Shown here: positions 1 through 5,975 of the stretch, in pieces
Position numbering within the stretch: the stretch's first letter is position 1
Layout of the letters: every line of letters begins with the position of its first letter
Assembly (NCBI GenBank): GCA_900772435.1
Contig: CAAHEM010000093.1
Coordinates: 1-8,448, forward strand
Direction of reading: 5' to 3'
From: Bacilli bacterium
Lineage (GTDB): Bacteria; Bacillota_I; Bacilli_A; RF39; UBA660
Length of the DNA stretch: 8,448 nucleotides
The notes under the pieces: model-generated
Databases searched by the model: none
What the model was told of the DNA's origin: nothing
Seen by the model: only the letters and a program-made list of their open reading frames with translations
Made by a program: the position numbers and the translations under genes

Positions 1-3
1 CAT
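1..3 (-). CDS. Probable start codon of a divergent gene leaving the window on the left
   Basis: Read on the minus strand, the left edge ends in an ATG at positions 3-1. A Shine-Dalgarno-like AAGGG at 16-12 precedes it by 8 bases, and a good promoter lies at 69-41. Together these look like the 5' end of a gene transcribed away from ftsY. ATG codons at 11-9 and 8-6 are alternatives but sit too close to the ribosome site. Only the start codon is inside the window, so nothing can be said about the product. This is an inference from the start and promoter signals alone. Confidence 0.4.
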
Positions 4-40
4 TTCATCATCCCTTCGAAAAGTCAATTTGTATTTATAG

Positions 41-69
41 ATTATATCAAAAAAATTAAGTTTTGTCTA
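41..69 (-). promoter_or_regulatory. Divergent minus-strand promoter, TAGACA-17-TATAAT with extended -10
   Basis: On the minus strand a -35 box TAGACA (complement of 64-69, five of six consensus bases) is followed after exactly 17 bases by TATAAT (complement of 41-46). A TG dinucleotide sits one base upstream of the -10 (48-49). This is the best sigma-A-type promoter in the window. It would drive the leftward gene whose start lies at the edge. Its -35 region coincides with the region where a -35 for the rightward ftsY promoter would be expected. Confidence 0.7.
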
Positions 70-86
70 GTTATCGGGATTTTATA

Positions 87-95
87 TGGTATAAT
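87..95 (+). promoter_or_regulatory. ftsY promoter, extended -10 TGGTATAAT
   Basis: TATAAT at 90-95 is preceded by TG at 87-88, forming an extended -10 box. No good -35 lies at 16-18 bases; TTGTCT at 63-68 is 21 bases away. Transcription would begin near 102, placing the ribosome binding site almost at the 5' end of the message. It would drive ftsY and ylxM. Confidence 0.65.
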
Positions 96-102
96 AGCAA
101 TT

Positions 103-108
103 AGGTGA
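103..108 (+). promoter_or_regulatory. Ribosome binding site that fixes the ftsY start
   Basis: AGGTGA at 103-108 lies 5 bases before the ATG at 114. The in-frame GTG at 105 and ATG at 108 are inside or adjacent to this site and so cannot be the real starts. Confidence 0.7.
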
Positions 109-113
109 TGAAG

Positions 114-1148
114 ATGGGATTTTTTAGTAAAATTAAAAATATTTTTAATAAACAAGAAGAAATTAAAGAAAAAATCAATGATGAAGAAATAGATAATAGT
201 GAAGAAAGTGAAGAAATAGAAGAAGCTAAAGAGACAGAAAAGTATGTTGAAGGTCTTTCTAAGAGTCGTGATAATTTTGTTAGTAAACTTTCTTTATTAG
301 GAATTAAATATACTAAAATAAGTGATGACTTTTATGATGAACTTGAAGAGATATTAATTACTGCTGATATTGGTGTTAACACTGTTATGGATTTTGTTGA
401 TAGACTTAAAAAGCGTGTTAAAAGTGAAAGTATTACTGACTTTGAATATTTAAAAGAAGTTATAGTTGATGAATTATTCATGATTTATGTTGGTGATGAT
501 ATCTTATCAAGTAAACTTAATCTTAAAGAAGGTGAAACTAACGTAGTACTTTTTGTTGGAGTTAATGGTGTTGGTAAAACTACTAGTATTGCTAAAATAG
601 CTAATAAGTTTAAGAATGATGGAAAGAAAATAATGTTGATTGCTGGAGATACTTTTAGAGCAGGAGCAGTTAATCAATTAAATGAATGGGCGGAGAGAAT
701 CGGAGTATCTTTTTATGGAGATGATAGAAAAGATCCTTCAGCTGTTATATATGATGGACTAAAAAAAGCTAAAGATGAAAAATATGATTTAGTACTTGTA
801 GATACAGCTGGTAGACTTCAAAATAAAGTTAACTTAATGAAAGAACTTGAAAAGATGAATAGAGTCATTAATGAAATATTACCTGGTAATCCAGTTGAAA
901 CATTACTTGTTATAGATGCTACTACTGGACAAAATGGTATAGCTCAAGCTAAGAGTTTTAAAGAAATAACTAATATAACAGGTATAGTTCTTACTAAACT
1001 AGATGGTACTGCTAAAGGTGGTATAGTACTTGCTATTAAGGAACTAGTAAATATTCCAGTTAAGTTTGTAGGACTTGGTGAAAAAGAAACTGATTTAATA
1101 CCATTTGATATTGAAAAGTATATATATGGATTATTTAAGGAGTTCTAA
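114..1148 (+). CDS. ftsY: Signal recognition particle receptor FtsY (SRP GTPase)
   Basis: FtsY is the membrane-bound SRP receptor GTPase. It pairs with Ffh to deliver ribosomes translating membrane proteins to the SecYEG translocon. The 344-residue protein starts with a short amphipathic MGFFSKIKN segment, as in B. subtilis FtsY, then an acidic linker at about 15-45. The N domain spans about 46-140 and the G domain follows. GTPase motifs in order are GVNGVGKTT at 149-157, DTFRAGA from 179, DTAGR at 230-234, TKLDG from 294 and GLGE at 320-323. All key residues are intact and length is normal for Bacillota (B. subtilis about 329). The ATG at 114 is chosen because AGGTGA lies 5 bases upstream; it also gives the expected MGFF start. 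It overlaps ylxM by one base (TAATG), implying translational coupling. Confidence 0.97.
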   Translation: MGFFSKIKNIFNKQEEIKEKINDEEIDNSEESEEIEEAKETEKYVEGLSKSRDNFVSKLSLLGIKYTKISDDFYDELEEILITADIGVNTVMDFVDRLKKRVKSESITDFEYLKEVIVDELFMIYVGDDILSSKLNLKEGETNVVLFVGVNGVGKTTSIAKIANKFKNDGKKIMLIAGDTFRAGAVNQLNEWAERIGVSFYGDDRKDPSAVIYDGLKKAKDEKYDLVLVDTAGRLQNKVNLMKELEKMNRVINEILPGNPVETLLVIDATTGQNGIAQAKSFKEITNITGIVLTKLDGTAKGGIVLAIKELVNIPVKFVGLGEKETDLIPFDIEKYIYGLFKEF

Positions 1149-1441
1149 TGATAGAAAGAGAATATATAGTAAACTTATATCTTATATATAAAGAATTACT
1201 TAATGAAAAAGAAAGAAACTATTTTGAATACTATTATTTTGAAGATTATAGTCTTGGTGAAATAGCTGATTTATATGAAGTTAGTAGAAGTTATGCATCA
1301 AAATATTTAAATCAAATAACTGGTAAACTTACTAAGTTCGAAGAAATACTTAAAATAAATGATAGAAATAATAAAATAAAAGAATTATTAACAAGTATTA
1401 AAGATGATGAAGTTAGAAGTAAAATAGAAGAATTGTTATAG
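1148..1441 (+). CDS. ylxM: YlxM family SRP-associated helix-turn-helix protein (UPF0122)
   Basis: YlxM is a small helical protein with a sigma-region-4-like helix-turn-helix. It is encoded with ftsY and ffh in Gram-positives and binds or modulates the SRP in streptococci (family knowledge). This 97-residue version carries the family signature: LLNEKERNYFEYYYFEDYSL at about 17-36, then GEIADLYEVSR, then a C-terminal charged helix. It is slightly shorter than the usual 105-115. The end of the HTH reads SRSYASKYLNQ, where B. subtilis YlxM, as I recall it, has SRQAVYDNIKR, so the recognition helix is divergent. The start has AAGGAG at 1137-1142, 5 bases upstream, and overlaps the ftsY stop by one base. 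The usual downstream ffh is absent here. Product identity is firm; whether the changed helix alters function is unknown. Confidence 0.92.
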   Translation: MIEREYIVNLYLIYKELLNEKERNYFEYYYFEDYSLGEIADLYEVSRSYASKYLNQITGKLTKFEEILKINDRNNKIKELLTSIKDDEVRSKIEELL

Positions 1442-1456
1442 AAAAATTAATAATTA

Positions 1457-1467
1457 TGATATATAAT
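1457..1467 (+). promoter_or_regulatory. Promoter before the two small membrane-protein genes
   Basis: TGATATATAAT contains two overlapping -10 candidates: TATATA at 1460-1465, with TG correctly placed for an extended -10, and TATAAT at 1462-1467. No -35 at normal spacing is visible. Transcription would start near 1472, just before the ribosome site. No terminator separates ylxM from this point, so read-through from ftsY-ylxM is also possible. Confidence 0.5.
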
Positions 1468-1473
1468 TTAGGT

Positions 1474-1479
1474 AGGTGA
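1474..1479 (+). promoter_or_regulatory. Ribosome binding site fixing the start at 1485
   Basis: AGGTGA at 1474-1479 lies 5 bases before ATG 1485. The upstream in-frame GTG at 1476 is part of this site and is rejected as the start. Confidence 0.65.
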
Positions 1480-1484
1480 TAAAT

Positions 1485-1913
1485 ATGAATAAAAATGGAT
1501 GGGGATTAAGAGCAGAACTTTTATATATTTTAATGTTCTTATTTTGTTTAGTAATAGCTACGATAGGGCTTAATAGATTAGGCCTTTTAGGTGAAAATGA
1601 TAATCCATTAATTAAACCAGCTGAAGAAGAGAAAGAAGTATATTCTTATGAGCCACTTGAAACTAAAGTAGTAGAAGCAGCTAAAAAGTATTATATAGAT
1701 AATTACAGTGGTTCTTCTGAAGATATTGTGATTATTAGAACATCAACATTAATATCTAATGGTTATATGTCAGAATTAACTGATAATAAAAACAGAAGTT
1801 GTTCTGGGTATGCTAAAGTCATAACATCTTCAGGCGGAAATGTAGTATATGTTTCATATATAAAATGTCCTAAATATAAGACAACTGGTTATGAAAGTGA
1901 AAATGATTTTTAA
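1485..1913 (+). CDS. Small single-pass membrane protein with pilin-like exported domain
   Basis: This is a 142-residue protein of unknown function. One hydrophobic segment at about 11-30 (LLYILMFLFCLVIATIGL) follows a short N terminus with one arginine, suggesting an uncleaved N-terminal anchor with the rest outside. After an acidic linker (37-60) comes a helix with AAKKYYIDN (65-73), then TSTLISNGYMSEL (86-98), then a C-terminal part with C106 and C128, 22 residues apart, probably a disulfide. The pattern of a hydrophobic N-terminal helix, AAxxYY, LIxxGY and two late cysteines resembles minor type IV pilin or pseudopilin ectodomains. However, there is no clear prepilin peptidase site and no pilus gene nearby. 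Its stop overlaps the next start by one base. The neighbour at 1913 has the same plan, so the two may form a complex (inference). Confidence 0.8.
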   Translation: MNKNGWGLRAELLYILMFLFCLVIATIGLNRLGLLGENDNPLIKPAEEEKEVYSYEPLETKVVEAAKKYYIDNYSGSSEDIVIIRTSTLISNGYMSELTDNKNRSCSGYAKVITSSGGNVVYVSYIKCPKYKTTGYESENDF

Positions 1914-2239
1914 TGAGTAAAAACATAATGATAGTTTGGGGTAGTCTAATAGTAATGATTTGTGGAATGCTTGTAATACTAGGACTTAATCTTGAAGATA
2001 ACAAAATAGAAAGAGAACTTAGAAGAGCTGCAAATCATTATATTGAAGATAATAATATTAAATTATCTGTTGCTAGTGCAACTATAATATATATCAAAGA
2101 ACTTGTTAAAGATGAATATATAGAAGATTCTAAAAAGTATGATGAAAAGTGTATTCAAAGTATAATTGTATCTAAAGGACTAATACTTAATGATTATACA
2201 ATTAATAAAGAATGTAAAAATGAAGAAGTTAGTGAATAA
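1913..2239 (+). CDS. Small single-pass membrane protein, companion of the preceding gene
   Basis: This is a 108-residue protein of unknown function. A single hydrophobic segment covers about 5-26, and the remainder is predicted to be outside the membrane. The exported part repeats the plan of the upstream protein: RRAANHYIEDN at 37-47, an ATIIYIKELVKDEYI stretch at 56-70, and C80 and C101, 21 residues apart. This suggests an old duplication or a shared fold, without close sequence identity. The start overlaps the upstream stop (TAATG) and has no strong Shine-Dalgarno site, so translation is probably coupled. The last codons and the TAA stop form part of a terminator hairpin. Candidate roles include a pseudopilin-like subunit or an envelope adaptor; neither is shown by the sequence. 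Confidence 0.78.
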   Translation: MSKNIMIVWGSLIVMICGMLVILGLNLEDNKIERELRRAANHYIEDNNIKLSVASATIIYIKELVKDEYIEDSKKYDEKCIQSIIVSKGLILNDYTINKECKNEEVSE

Positions 2240-2251
2240 CTTCTTTTGTTT
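2223..2251 (+). terminator. Rho-independent terminator overlapping the end of the coding region
   Basis: AAGAAGTTA (2223-2231) pairs perfectly with TAACTTCTT (2237-2245) across the five-base loop GTGAA, followed by a T-rich run interrupted by G. The left arm encodes the last residues of the 108-residue protein, and the stop codon TAA is the first three bases of the right arm. Confidence 0.75.
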
Positions 2252-2272
2252 TGTCTATATTTATAATATAAT
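2246..2272 (+). promoter_or_regulatory. Promoter of the stomatin-like gene
   Basis: TATAAT occurs twice in overlapping form (2262-2267 and 2267-2272). TTGTTT at 2246-2251 lies 15 bases before the second copy and could serve as the -35. It sits directly in the T-tract of the preceding terminator, a compact arrangement. Transcription would start near 2279, leaving a leader under 20 bases. Confidence 0.5.
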
Positions 2273-2295
2273 AATATTAAGAAAGGTGGTAACTT

Positions 2296-3090
2296 ATGAA
2301 TTGGTTATTTTGGGTTATAGTAGTAATTGTAGTAATTACGTTACTAAGAAGTATTGTTCAAATTGATGAATATGAAAGAGGAGTTAAATTTACTTGCGGT
2401 AAGTTTAGTAGTATCATGGAACCTGGTTGGAACGTAGTTTTACCAATATTTCAATCATATAAAAAGATTGATATAAGAACTAAAGCAGTAGATGTTCCAG
2501 AACAAGATGCTATTACTAAAGATAATGTTTCAGTTAGAATAAATGCAGTTATTTACTATAAGATATTTGATGCATCTAAAGCTATTTTAGAAGTTGAGAA
2601 TTTCTATTATGCAGTTAGTCAACTTGCTCAAACTACTATGAGAAATGTAGTAGGTAGTGTATCTTTAAATGAACTTTTAGGAGAAAGAGAAAAAATATCT
2701 ACAGAAATTTGTAAGATAATTGATGAAGCTACAGATCCATGGGGAATTAAAGTAGAAAATGTTGAACTTAAAGATGTTAGTCTTCCTGAAGAAATGAAGA
2801 GAGTAATTGCTAAAGCTGCTGAAGCTGAACGTGAAAAAGATGCAATTCTTACAAAAGCTCAAGGTGAAGTAGAAGCATCTAAAAATTTAGCTATAGCTGC
2901 TCAAACTATGGCTACGACTCCTGGTGCTATGCATTTAAGAACATTATCAACTATTAATGATATAAGTAGTGATCAATCAAATACAATTATATTCTGTGTA
3001 CCAATTGAAGTACTAGAAGCTATAAAAGGTAAAAGTGTAGATGCTACTGAAGTAGTTAAAAAGATTACTAAAAATCATAATAATGAATAA
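2296..3090 (+). CDS. Stomatin/slipin-type SPFH membrane scaffold protein
   Basis: This 264-residue prokaryotic stomatin-like (slipin) protein belongs to a family of membrane-anchored scaffolds that oligomerise on the inner face of the membrane and organise microdomains or membrane proteases. An N-terminal hydrophobic anchor (about 2-22) is followed by the SPFH domain (about 24-190) with hallmark stretches IDEYERGVKF, PGWNVVLPIF, VDVPEQDAITKDNV and GIKVENVELKDVSLPEEMK. An alanine- and glutamate-rich helix follows (AKAAEAEREKDAILTKAQGE). The C-terminal tail contains the IIFCVPIEVLEAI segment typical of slipins. AAAGGTGG at 2282-2289 supports the start. Slipins are commonly paired with a NfeD-family protein or membrane protease gene; none is adjacent, and the gene is flanked by terminators on both sides. 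Its partner must therefore lie elsewhere or be one of the neighbouring membrane proteins. Confidence 0.94.
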   Translation: MNWLFWVIVVIVVITLLRSIVQIDEYERGVKFTCGKFSSIMEPGWNVVLPIFQSYKKIDIRTKAVDVPEQDAITKDNVSVRINAVIYYKIFDASKAILEVENFYYAVSQLAQTTMRNVVGSVSLNELLGEREKISTEICKIIDEATDPWGIKVENVELKDVSLPEEMKRVIAKAAEAEREKDAILTKAQGEVEASKNLAIAAQTMATTPGAMHLRTLSTINDISSDQSNTIIFCVPIEVLEAIKGKSVDATEVVKKITKNHNNE

Positions 3091-3095
3091 TATTT

Positions 3096-3126
3096 AAGGA
3101 CATATCATTTAGATATGTCTTTTTTT
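3096..3126 (+). terminator. Rho-independent terminator after the stomatin-like gene
   Basis: GACATATC (3099-3106) pairs with GATATGTC (3112-3119) around the loop ATTTA. A G-U pair and A-T pairs extend the base of the stem, and a run of T follows to 3126. This is a classic intrinsic terminator. Confidence 0.88.
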
Positions 3127-3148
3127 GTAGATAAAAAAAATATATTTA

Positions 3149-3163
3149 TGATATAATTATAAT
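3149..3163 (+). promoter_or_regulatory. Promoter of the SPFH/zinc-ribbon operon, extended -10 TGATATAAT
   Basis: TG at 3149-3150 and TATAAT at 3152-3157 make a perfect extended -10. A second TATAAT lies immediately downstream at 3158-3163. No convincing -35 is at normal spacing. Transcription from the first box would start near 3164, giving a leader of about 80 bases, much longer than for the other genes here. Confidence 0.65.
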
Positions 3164-3171
3164 GATAGATG

Positions 3172-3206
3172 AAGTATAAGTAAGATATATCTTTTATTTT
3201 ATACTT
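3172..3206 (+). repeat. Nested inverted repeat in the leader of the SPFH operon
   Basis: AAGTATAA at 3172-3179 is the exact reverse complement of TTATACTT at 3199-3206. Between them lies a perfect 12-base palindrome, AAGATATATCTT (3182-3193). It lies downstream of the -10 and upstream of the ribosome site, so it could be an operator or an RNA stem-loop. There is no U-tract, so it is not a terminator. Function is unproven, and AT-rich DNA makes such symmetry more likely by chance. Confidence 0.45.
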
Positions 3207-3231
3207 AATTTAGAAAAAAATGCTAGAGAAG

Positions 3232-3236
3232 AGAGG
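3232..3236 (+). promoter_or_regulatory. Ribosome binding site fixing the start of the YdjI-like gene
   Basis: AGAGG at 3232-3236 lies 7 bases before ATG 3244. In-frame ATGs at 3220 (upstream of it) and 3238 (one base after it) do not fit. The protein then starts MGFIKAFSGA, which matches the family N terminus as I know it. Confidence 0.65.
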
Positions 3237-3243
3237 TATGATT

Positions 3244-4458
3244 ATGGGATTTATTAAAGCATTTTCAGGTGCTATAAGCGCCACTTTTGCTGATCAATGG
3301 TTGGATTTTTATGAACCTATGAAAGGTGTTCCAGCAACAGCAGGATTATTTAGAGCAGTACCTAAAGGTACTAATGCTGGAGTAGGAGAGAACTACAAGG
3401 GACAAAGCAATGTAATTACTAATGGTAGTAAAATTGTTGTTCCTGAAGGTACAGCATTAATTACAATGCAAGATGGACAAATTACAGGTCTAATTGCAGA
3501 ACCAGGAGGATTTGAATTTAAGTCAGATGATCCTAACTCAAGAAGTATGTTTGCAGGTGATGGAATTTTATCATCAACTATTGGAACATCTTGGGAAAGA
3601 TTTAAATTTGGTGGACAAGCTACTAGTCAACAATTAGCTTTCTATGTAAATTTAAAAGAAATACCAAATAATAAATTTGGAACTCAATCAGAAATTTATT
3701 GGGATGATGCATATCTAAATGCTCAAGTTGGAGCTGTTACTAGAGGTACATATGCATTAAAAATAGTAGATCCACTATTATTTGTTAAAAATTTTGTACC
3801 ACAAAAATATTTAACAGAAGATGCTCAAGTATTTGATTTTGCTGATATGGAGAATGATGCTGCTACTCAATTATTTAATGAAGTAGTTGGTTCTTTATCA
3901 GGTGCATTTTCTAATTATACAAATGATCCTAGTAAGGGAAATAGAATTGCTAAGATTCAAGGAGATCAAATTGGATTTGCTCAATCTATGGCACAAGCTG
4001 TAGAAGATGCTTATCAATGGAAGAGTGATAGAGGTTTAGAAATTGTTAAAACTGCTATCTTATCTATCGAATATGATGCGGATACTAAAGCACTTCTTAG
4101 TGATGTTAAGAAAGCTGATGCTTTAAGTGGAGCTAGAGGTAATTCATTTATGCAACAATCTGTTGCTCGTGGAGTTCAAGCTGCTGGAGAAAATGGTGGT
4201 GGAACTGGTATGGCATTCATGGGAATGGGAATGCAAGCTGGTGCTGGTATGATGAATGGTGTACAACAACCAGCAAATGCTAATCAAAACCCATTTATTA
4301 ATGTAGGTGGTGTTGCTACTGCAAATACAACTGAAGCTCCTGCACAAACACAAGCTGATCCATATGCTGAACTTAAAAAAGCAAAAGAATTATTAGATGC
4401 AGGTATTATTACTCAAGAAGATTTTGATGCTAAAAAGAAACAATTATTGGGTATATAG
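3244..4458 (+). CDS. YdjI-like SPFH protein (virion core protein family) with C-terminal SHOCT domain
   Basis: This 404-residue cytoplasmic protein belongs to the YdjI / 'virion core protein' branch of the SPFH superfamily. It begins MGFIKAFSGA and has FADQWLDFYEP at about 21-31. The SPFH-like core extends to about residue 300, with VPEGTALITMQDGQITG and IYWDDAYLNAQVGAVTRGTY. A flexible Gly/Met-rich linker follows (about 319-345, MAFMGMGMQ), and a SHOCT module sits at 372-404 (AELKKAKELLDAGIITQEDF). It has no transmembrane segment, unlike the slipin upstream. In B. subtilis, YdjI is brought to the membrane by YdjG/YdjH and in turn links PspA to the membrane (family knowledge). Here the same role is likely, with the next two genes as membrane partners, although no PspA gene is present. 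It is the first gene of an operon with a 3-base gap to the next. Confidence 0.92.
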   Translation: MGFIKAFSGAISATFADQWLDFYEPMKGVPATAGLFRAVPKGTNAGVGENYKGQSNVITNGSKIVVPEGTALITMQDGQITGLIAEPGGFEFKSDDPNSRSMFAGDGILSSTIGTSWERFKFGGQATSQQLAFYVNLKEIPNNKFGTQSEIYWDDAYLNAQVGAVTRGTYALKIVDPLLFVKNFVPQKYLTEDAQVFDFADMENDAATQLFNEVVGSLSGAFSNYTNDPSKGNRIAKIQGDQIGFAQSMAQAVEDAYQWKSDRGLEIVKTAILSIEYDADTKALLSDVKKADALSGARGNSFMQQSVARGVQAAGENGGGTGMAFMGMGMQAGAGMMNGVQQPANANQNPFINVGGVATANTTEAPAQTQADPYAELKKAKELLDAGIITQEDFDAKKKQLLGI

Positions 4459-4461
4459 TTT

Positions 4462-5973
4462 ATGGAGAGTAATAATTTAGAAAATGTTACTCCTAATACT
4501 AATGATAATAATGTAAAGATAGTTAAAACTGATGAAGGTTCAACTGATGGATTAAATAGATGTCCTAAGTGTGGAGCCACAGATATATTACTAAATCCAA
4601 AATCTGGAAAATTAAGATGTAGTTATTGTAGACATGAGTTCGATCCAGAAAAGATAACTGGTATGGAAGAAGATATTAAAAACCTTACTGGTGAAGTTAT
4701 GGGTTCTGGAGCTCAAAATATTGTAGCTGATACTAATAATGTTTTAACATTTAAGTGTACTAGTTGTGGTGCTGAAATTGTAGTTGATACAAATGAAGCA
4801 TCACATGCTAGATGCCATTGGTGTAGAAATGTTTTATCTATAAATCAACAAATACCTAATGGGTCTATTCCTGATGTGGTTTTGCCATTTAAGTTAACTA
4901 AAGATCAAGCTAGAGCTGCTATAGAAAGATTTGTTGGTAAACGTAAATTCTTTGCTAATCCTAAATTTAGAAAAGAATTTACTACTGAAAATATAATGGG
5001 TGTATACTTTCCATATATGATAGTAGATGTAAATAGTCATGCTAAACTAGTTGGTCAAGGTGAACATTTAGTTCGTTCCTATACAGTTAAATCAGGTAAT
5101 AGTGAAGAGAAAAGATATGATGCTGATTTATATAATGTAGAAAGAGAGTTTGATTTAGCAATTAATGGTTTAACAATTGAATCTAATTCTGATAGATTAA
5201 ATAATGAAGATAAGAGTAAAACCAATAATGTTATAAATGCTATTATGCCTTTTGACACTGAAAACGCTGTTAAATATGATTCTAATTATATGAGAGGCTA
5301 TACTTCAGAAAAAAGAAATGTTAATGTTGATGAGTTAAAAGAATTAGTAAAAGTACAATCAAAAGATGTAGCTAGATTTGCTGCTAATGAATCATTAAAG
5401 AATTATGATAGAGGTGTTGCTTGGTCTAGTGAAGAATTTAATGTTAAAGGTCAACAATGGAAAGCTGCATATTTACCAGTATGGCTTTATAGTTATCTAG
5501 AAGTAAAGGGAGACAAGAAAATATTACATTATGTAGCTGTTAATGCTAGAACTGAAGAAACTATGGGTAGTGTACCTATACATATGCCTAAGTTAATCTT
5601 AATGTCATTTTTAGTTGAATTAGCTGGAATATTTGCAATGATGTTTACTGCTGATGATTTTGAAGGAAGTTGGCTATTCTTAGCAGTTGGTTTTATATTC
5701 TTCTTTATTATGCATAGTAGATATCGTAACTCAGGAGCTAGACATACATACGAAACTGAAACAAAAAAGGAAGTAACAAACTTAAGAACAGTAGATACTT
5801 ATATAAGAAGAAAAACTGGACTTTCTAATTATTATATGGAAGGTGCTAATAATACAAATGTTAATGGAGCAACTAGTCAAAACAAATTATTAAAGAAATT
5901 GTCAGACGCTGTTCCTGAAGTTAATATGATTAAAGACTTAATGCAAAATTCATCTAAAAAGGAAGATAAATAA
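4462..5973 (+). CDS. Membrane protein with two N-terminal TFIIB-type zinc ribbons (YdjG-like)
   Basis: This 503-residue protein is the second of three operon genes. Zinc ribbon 1 is C34-x2-C37 with C53-x2-C56. Zinc ribbon 2 is C99-x2-C102 with C118-x2-C121. The central region (about 137-375) contains LPFKLTKDQARAAIERF, GVYFPYMIVDV, YMRGYTSEKRNVNVDEL, YLPVWLYSYLEVKG (from 337) and HYVAVNARTEETMGSVP. This matches the family annotated as TFIIB-type zinc-ribbon proteins found beside SPFH genes. Two hydrophobic segments follow at about 378-396 and 402-420, then a basic tail. Despite the TFIIB-type name, a transcription role is unlikely in this setting. A membrane receptor or docking platform for the SPFH protein fits better, by analogy to B. 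subtilis YdjG. Only a weak ribosome site precedes ATG 4462, so it is probably coupled to the upstream gene. Confidence 0.88.
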   Translation: MESNNLENVTPNTNDNNVKIVKTDEGSTDGLNRCPKCGATDILLNPKSGKLRCSYCRHEFDPEKITGMEEDIKNLTGEVMGSGAQNIVADTNNVLTFKCTSCGAEIVVDTNEASHARCHWCRNVLSINQQIPNGSIPDVVLPFKLTKDQARAAIERFVGKRKFFANPKFRKEFTTENIMGVYFPYMIVDVNSHAKLVGQGEHLVRSYTVKSGNSEEKRYDADLYNVEREFDLAINGLTIESNSDRLNNEDKSKTNNVINAIMPFDTENAVKYDSNYMRGYTSEKRNVNVDELKELVKVQSKDVARFAANESLKNYDRGVAWSSEEFNVKGQQWKAAYLPVWLYSYLEVKGDKKILHYVAVNARTEETMGSVPIHMPKLILMSFLVELAGIFAMMFTADDFEGSWLFLAVGFIFFFIMHSRYRNSGARHTYETETKKEVTNLRTVDTYIRRKTGLSNYYMEGANNTNVNGATSQNKLLKKLSDAVPEVNMIKDLMQNSSKKEDK

Positions 5974-5975
5974 TT

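Noticed and set aside
1452..1468. Inverted repeat AATTAT-GATAT-ATAATT after ylxM as a possible terminator
   Set aside because: The stem is entirely A-T, has no U-tract, and coincides with the -10 region of the next gene.
2677..2862. 61-codon open frame on the minus strand inside the stomatin-like gene
   Set aside because: It is a Phe/Ser/Asn-rich shadow of a well-supported SPFH coding region, with no recognisable domain.
3220..3243. Upstream in-frame ATG codons (3220, 3238) as starts of the YdjI-like protein
   Set aside because: The Shine-Dalgarno site at 3232-3236 lies after the first and is too close to the second; only ATG 3244 fits spacing and family N terminus.
4144..4353. 69-codon open frame on the minus strand inside the YdjI-like gene
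   Set aside because: It mirrors the Gly/Met/Ala-rich linker, giving a Ser/His/Thr-rich low-complexity product, and no promoter was found for it.
4462..4830. Reading the zinc ribbons as evidence for a transcription factor
   Set aside because: The protein also has two membrane segments and sits in an SPFH operon; ribbons of this type commonly serve as protein-binding modules.
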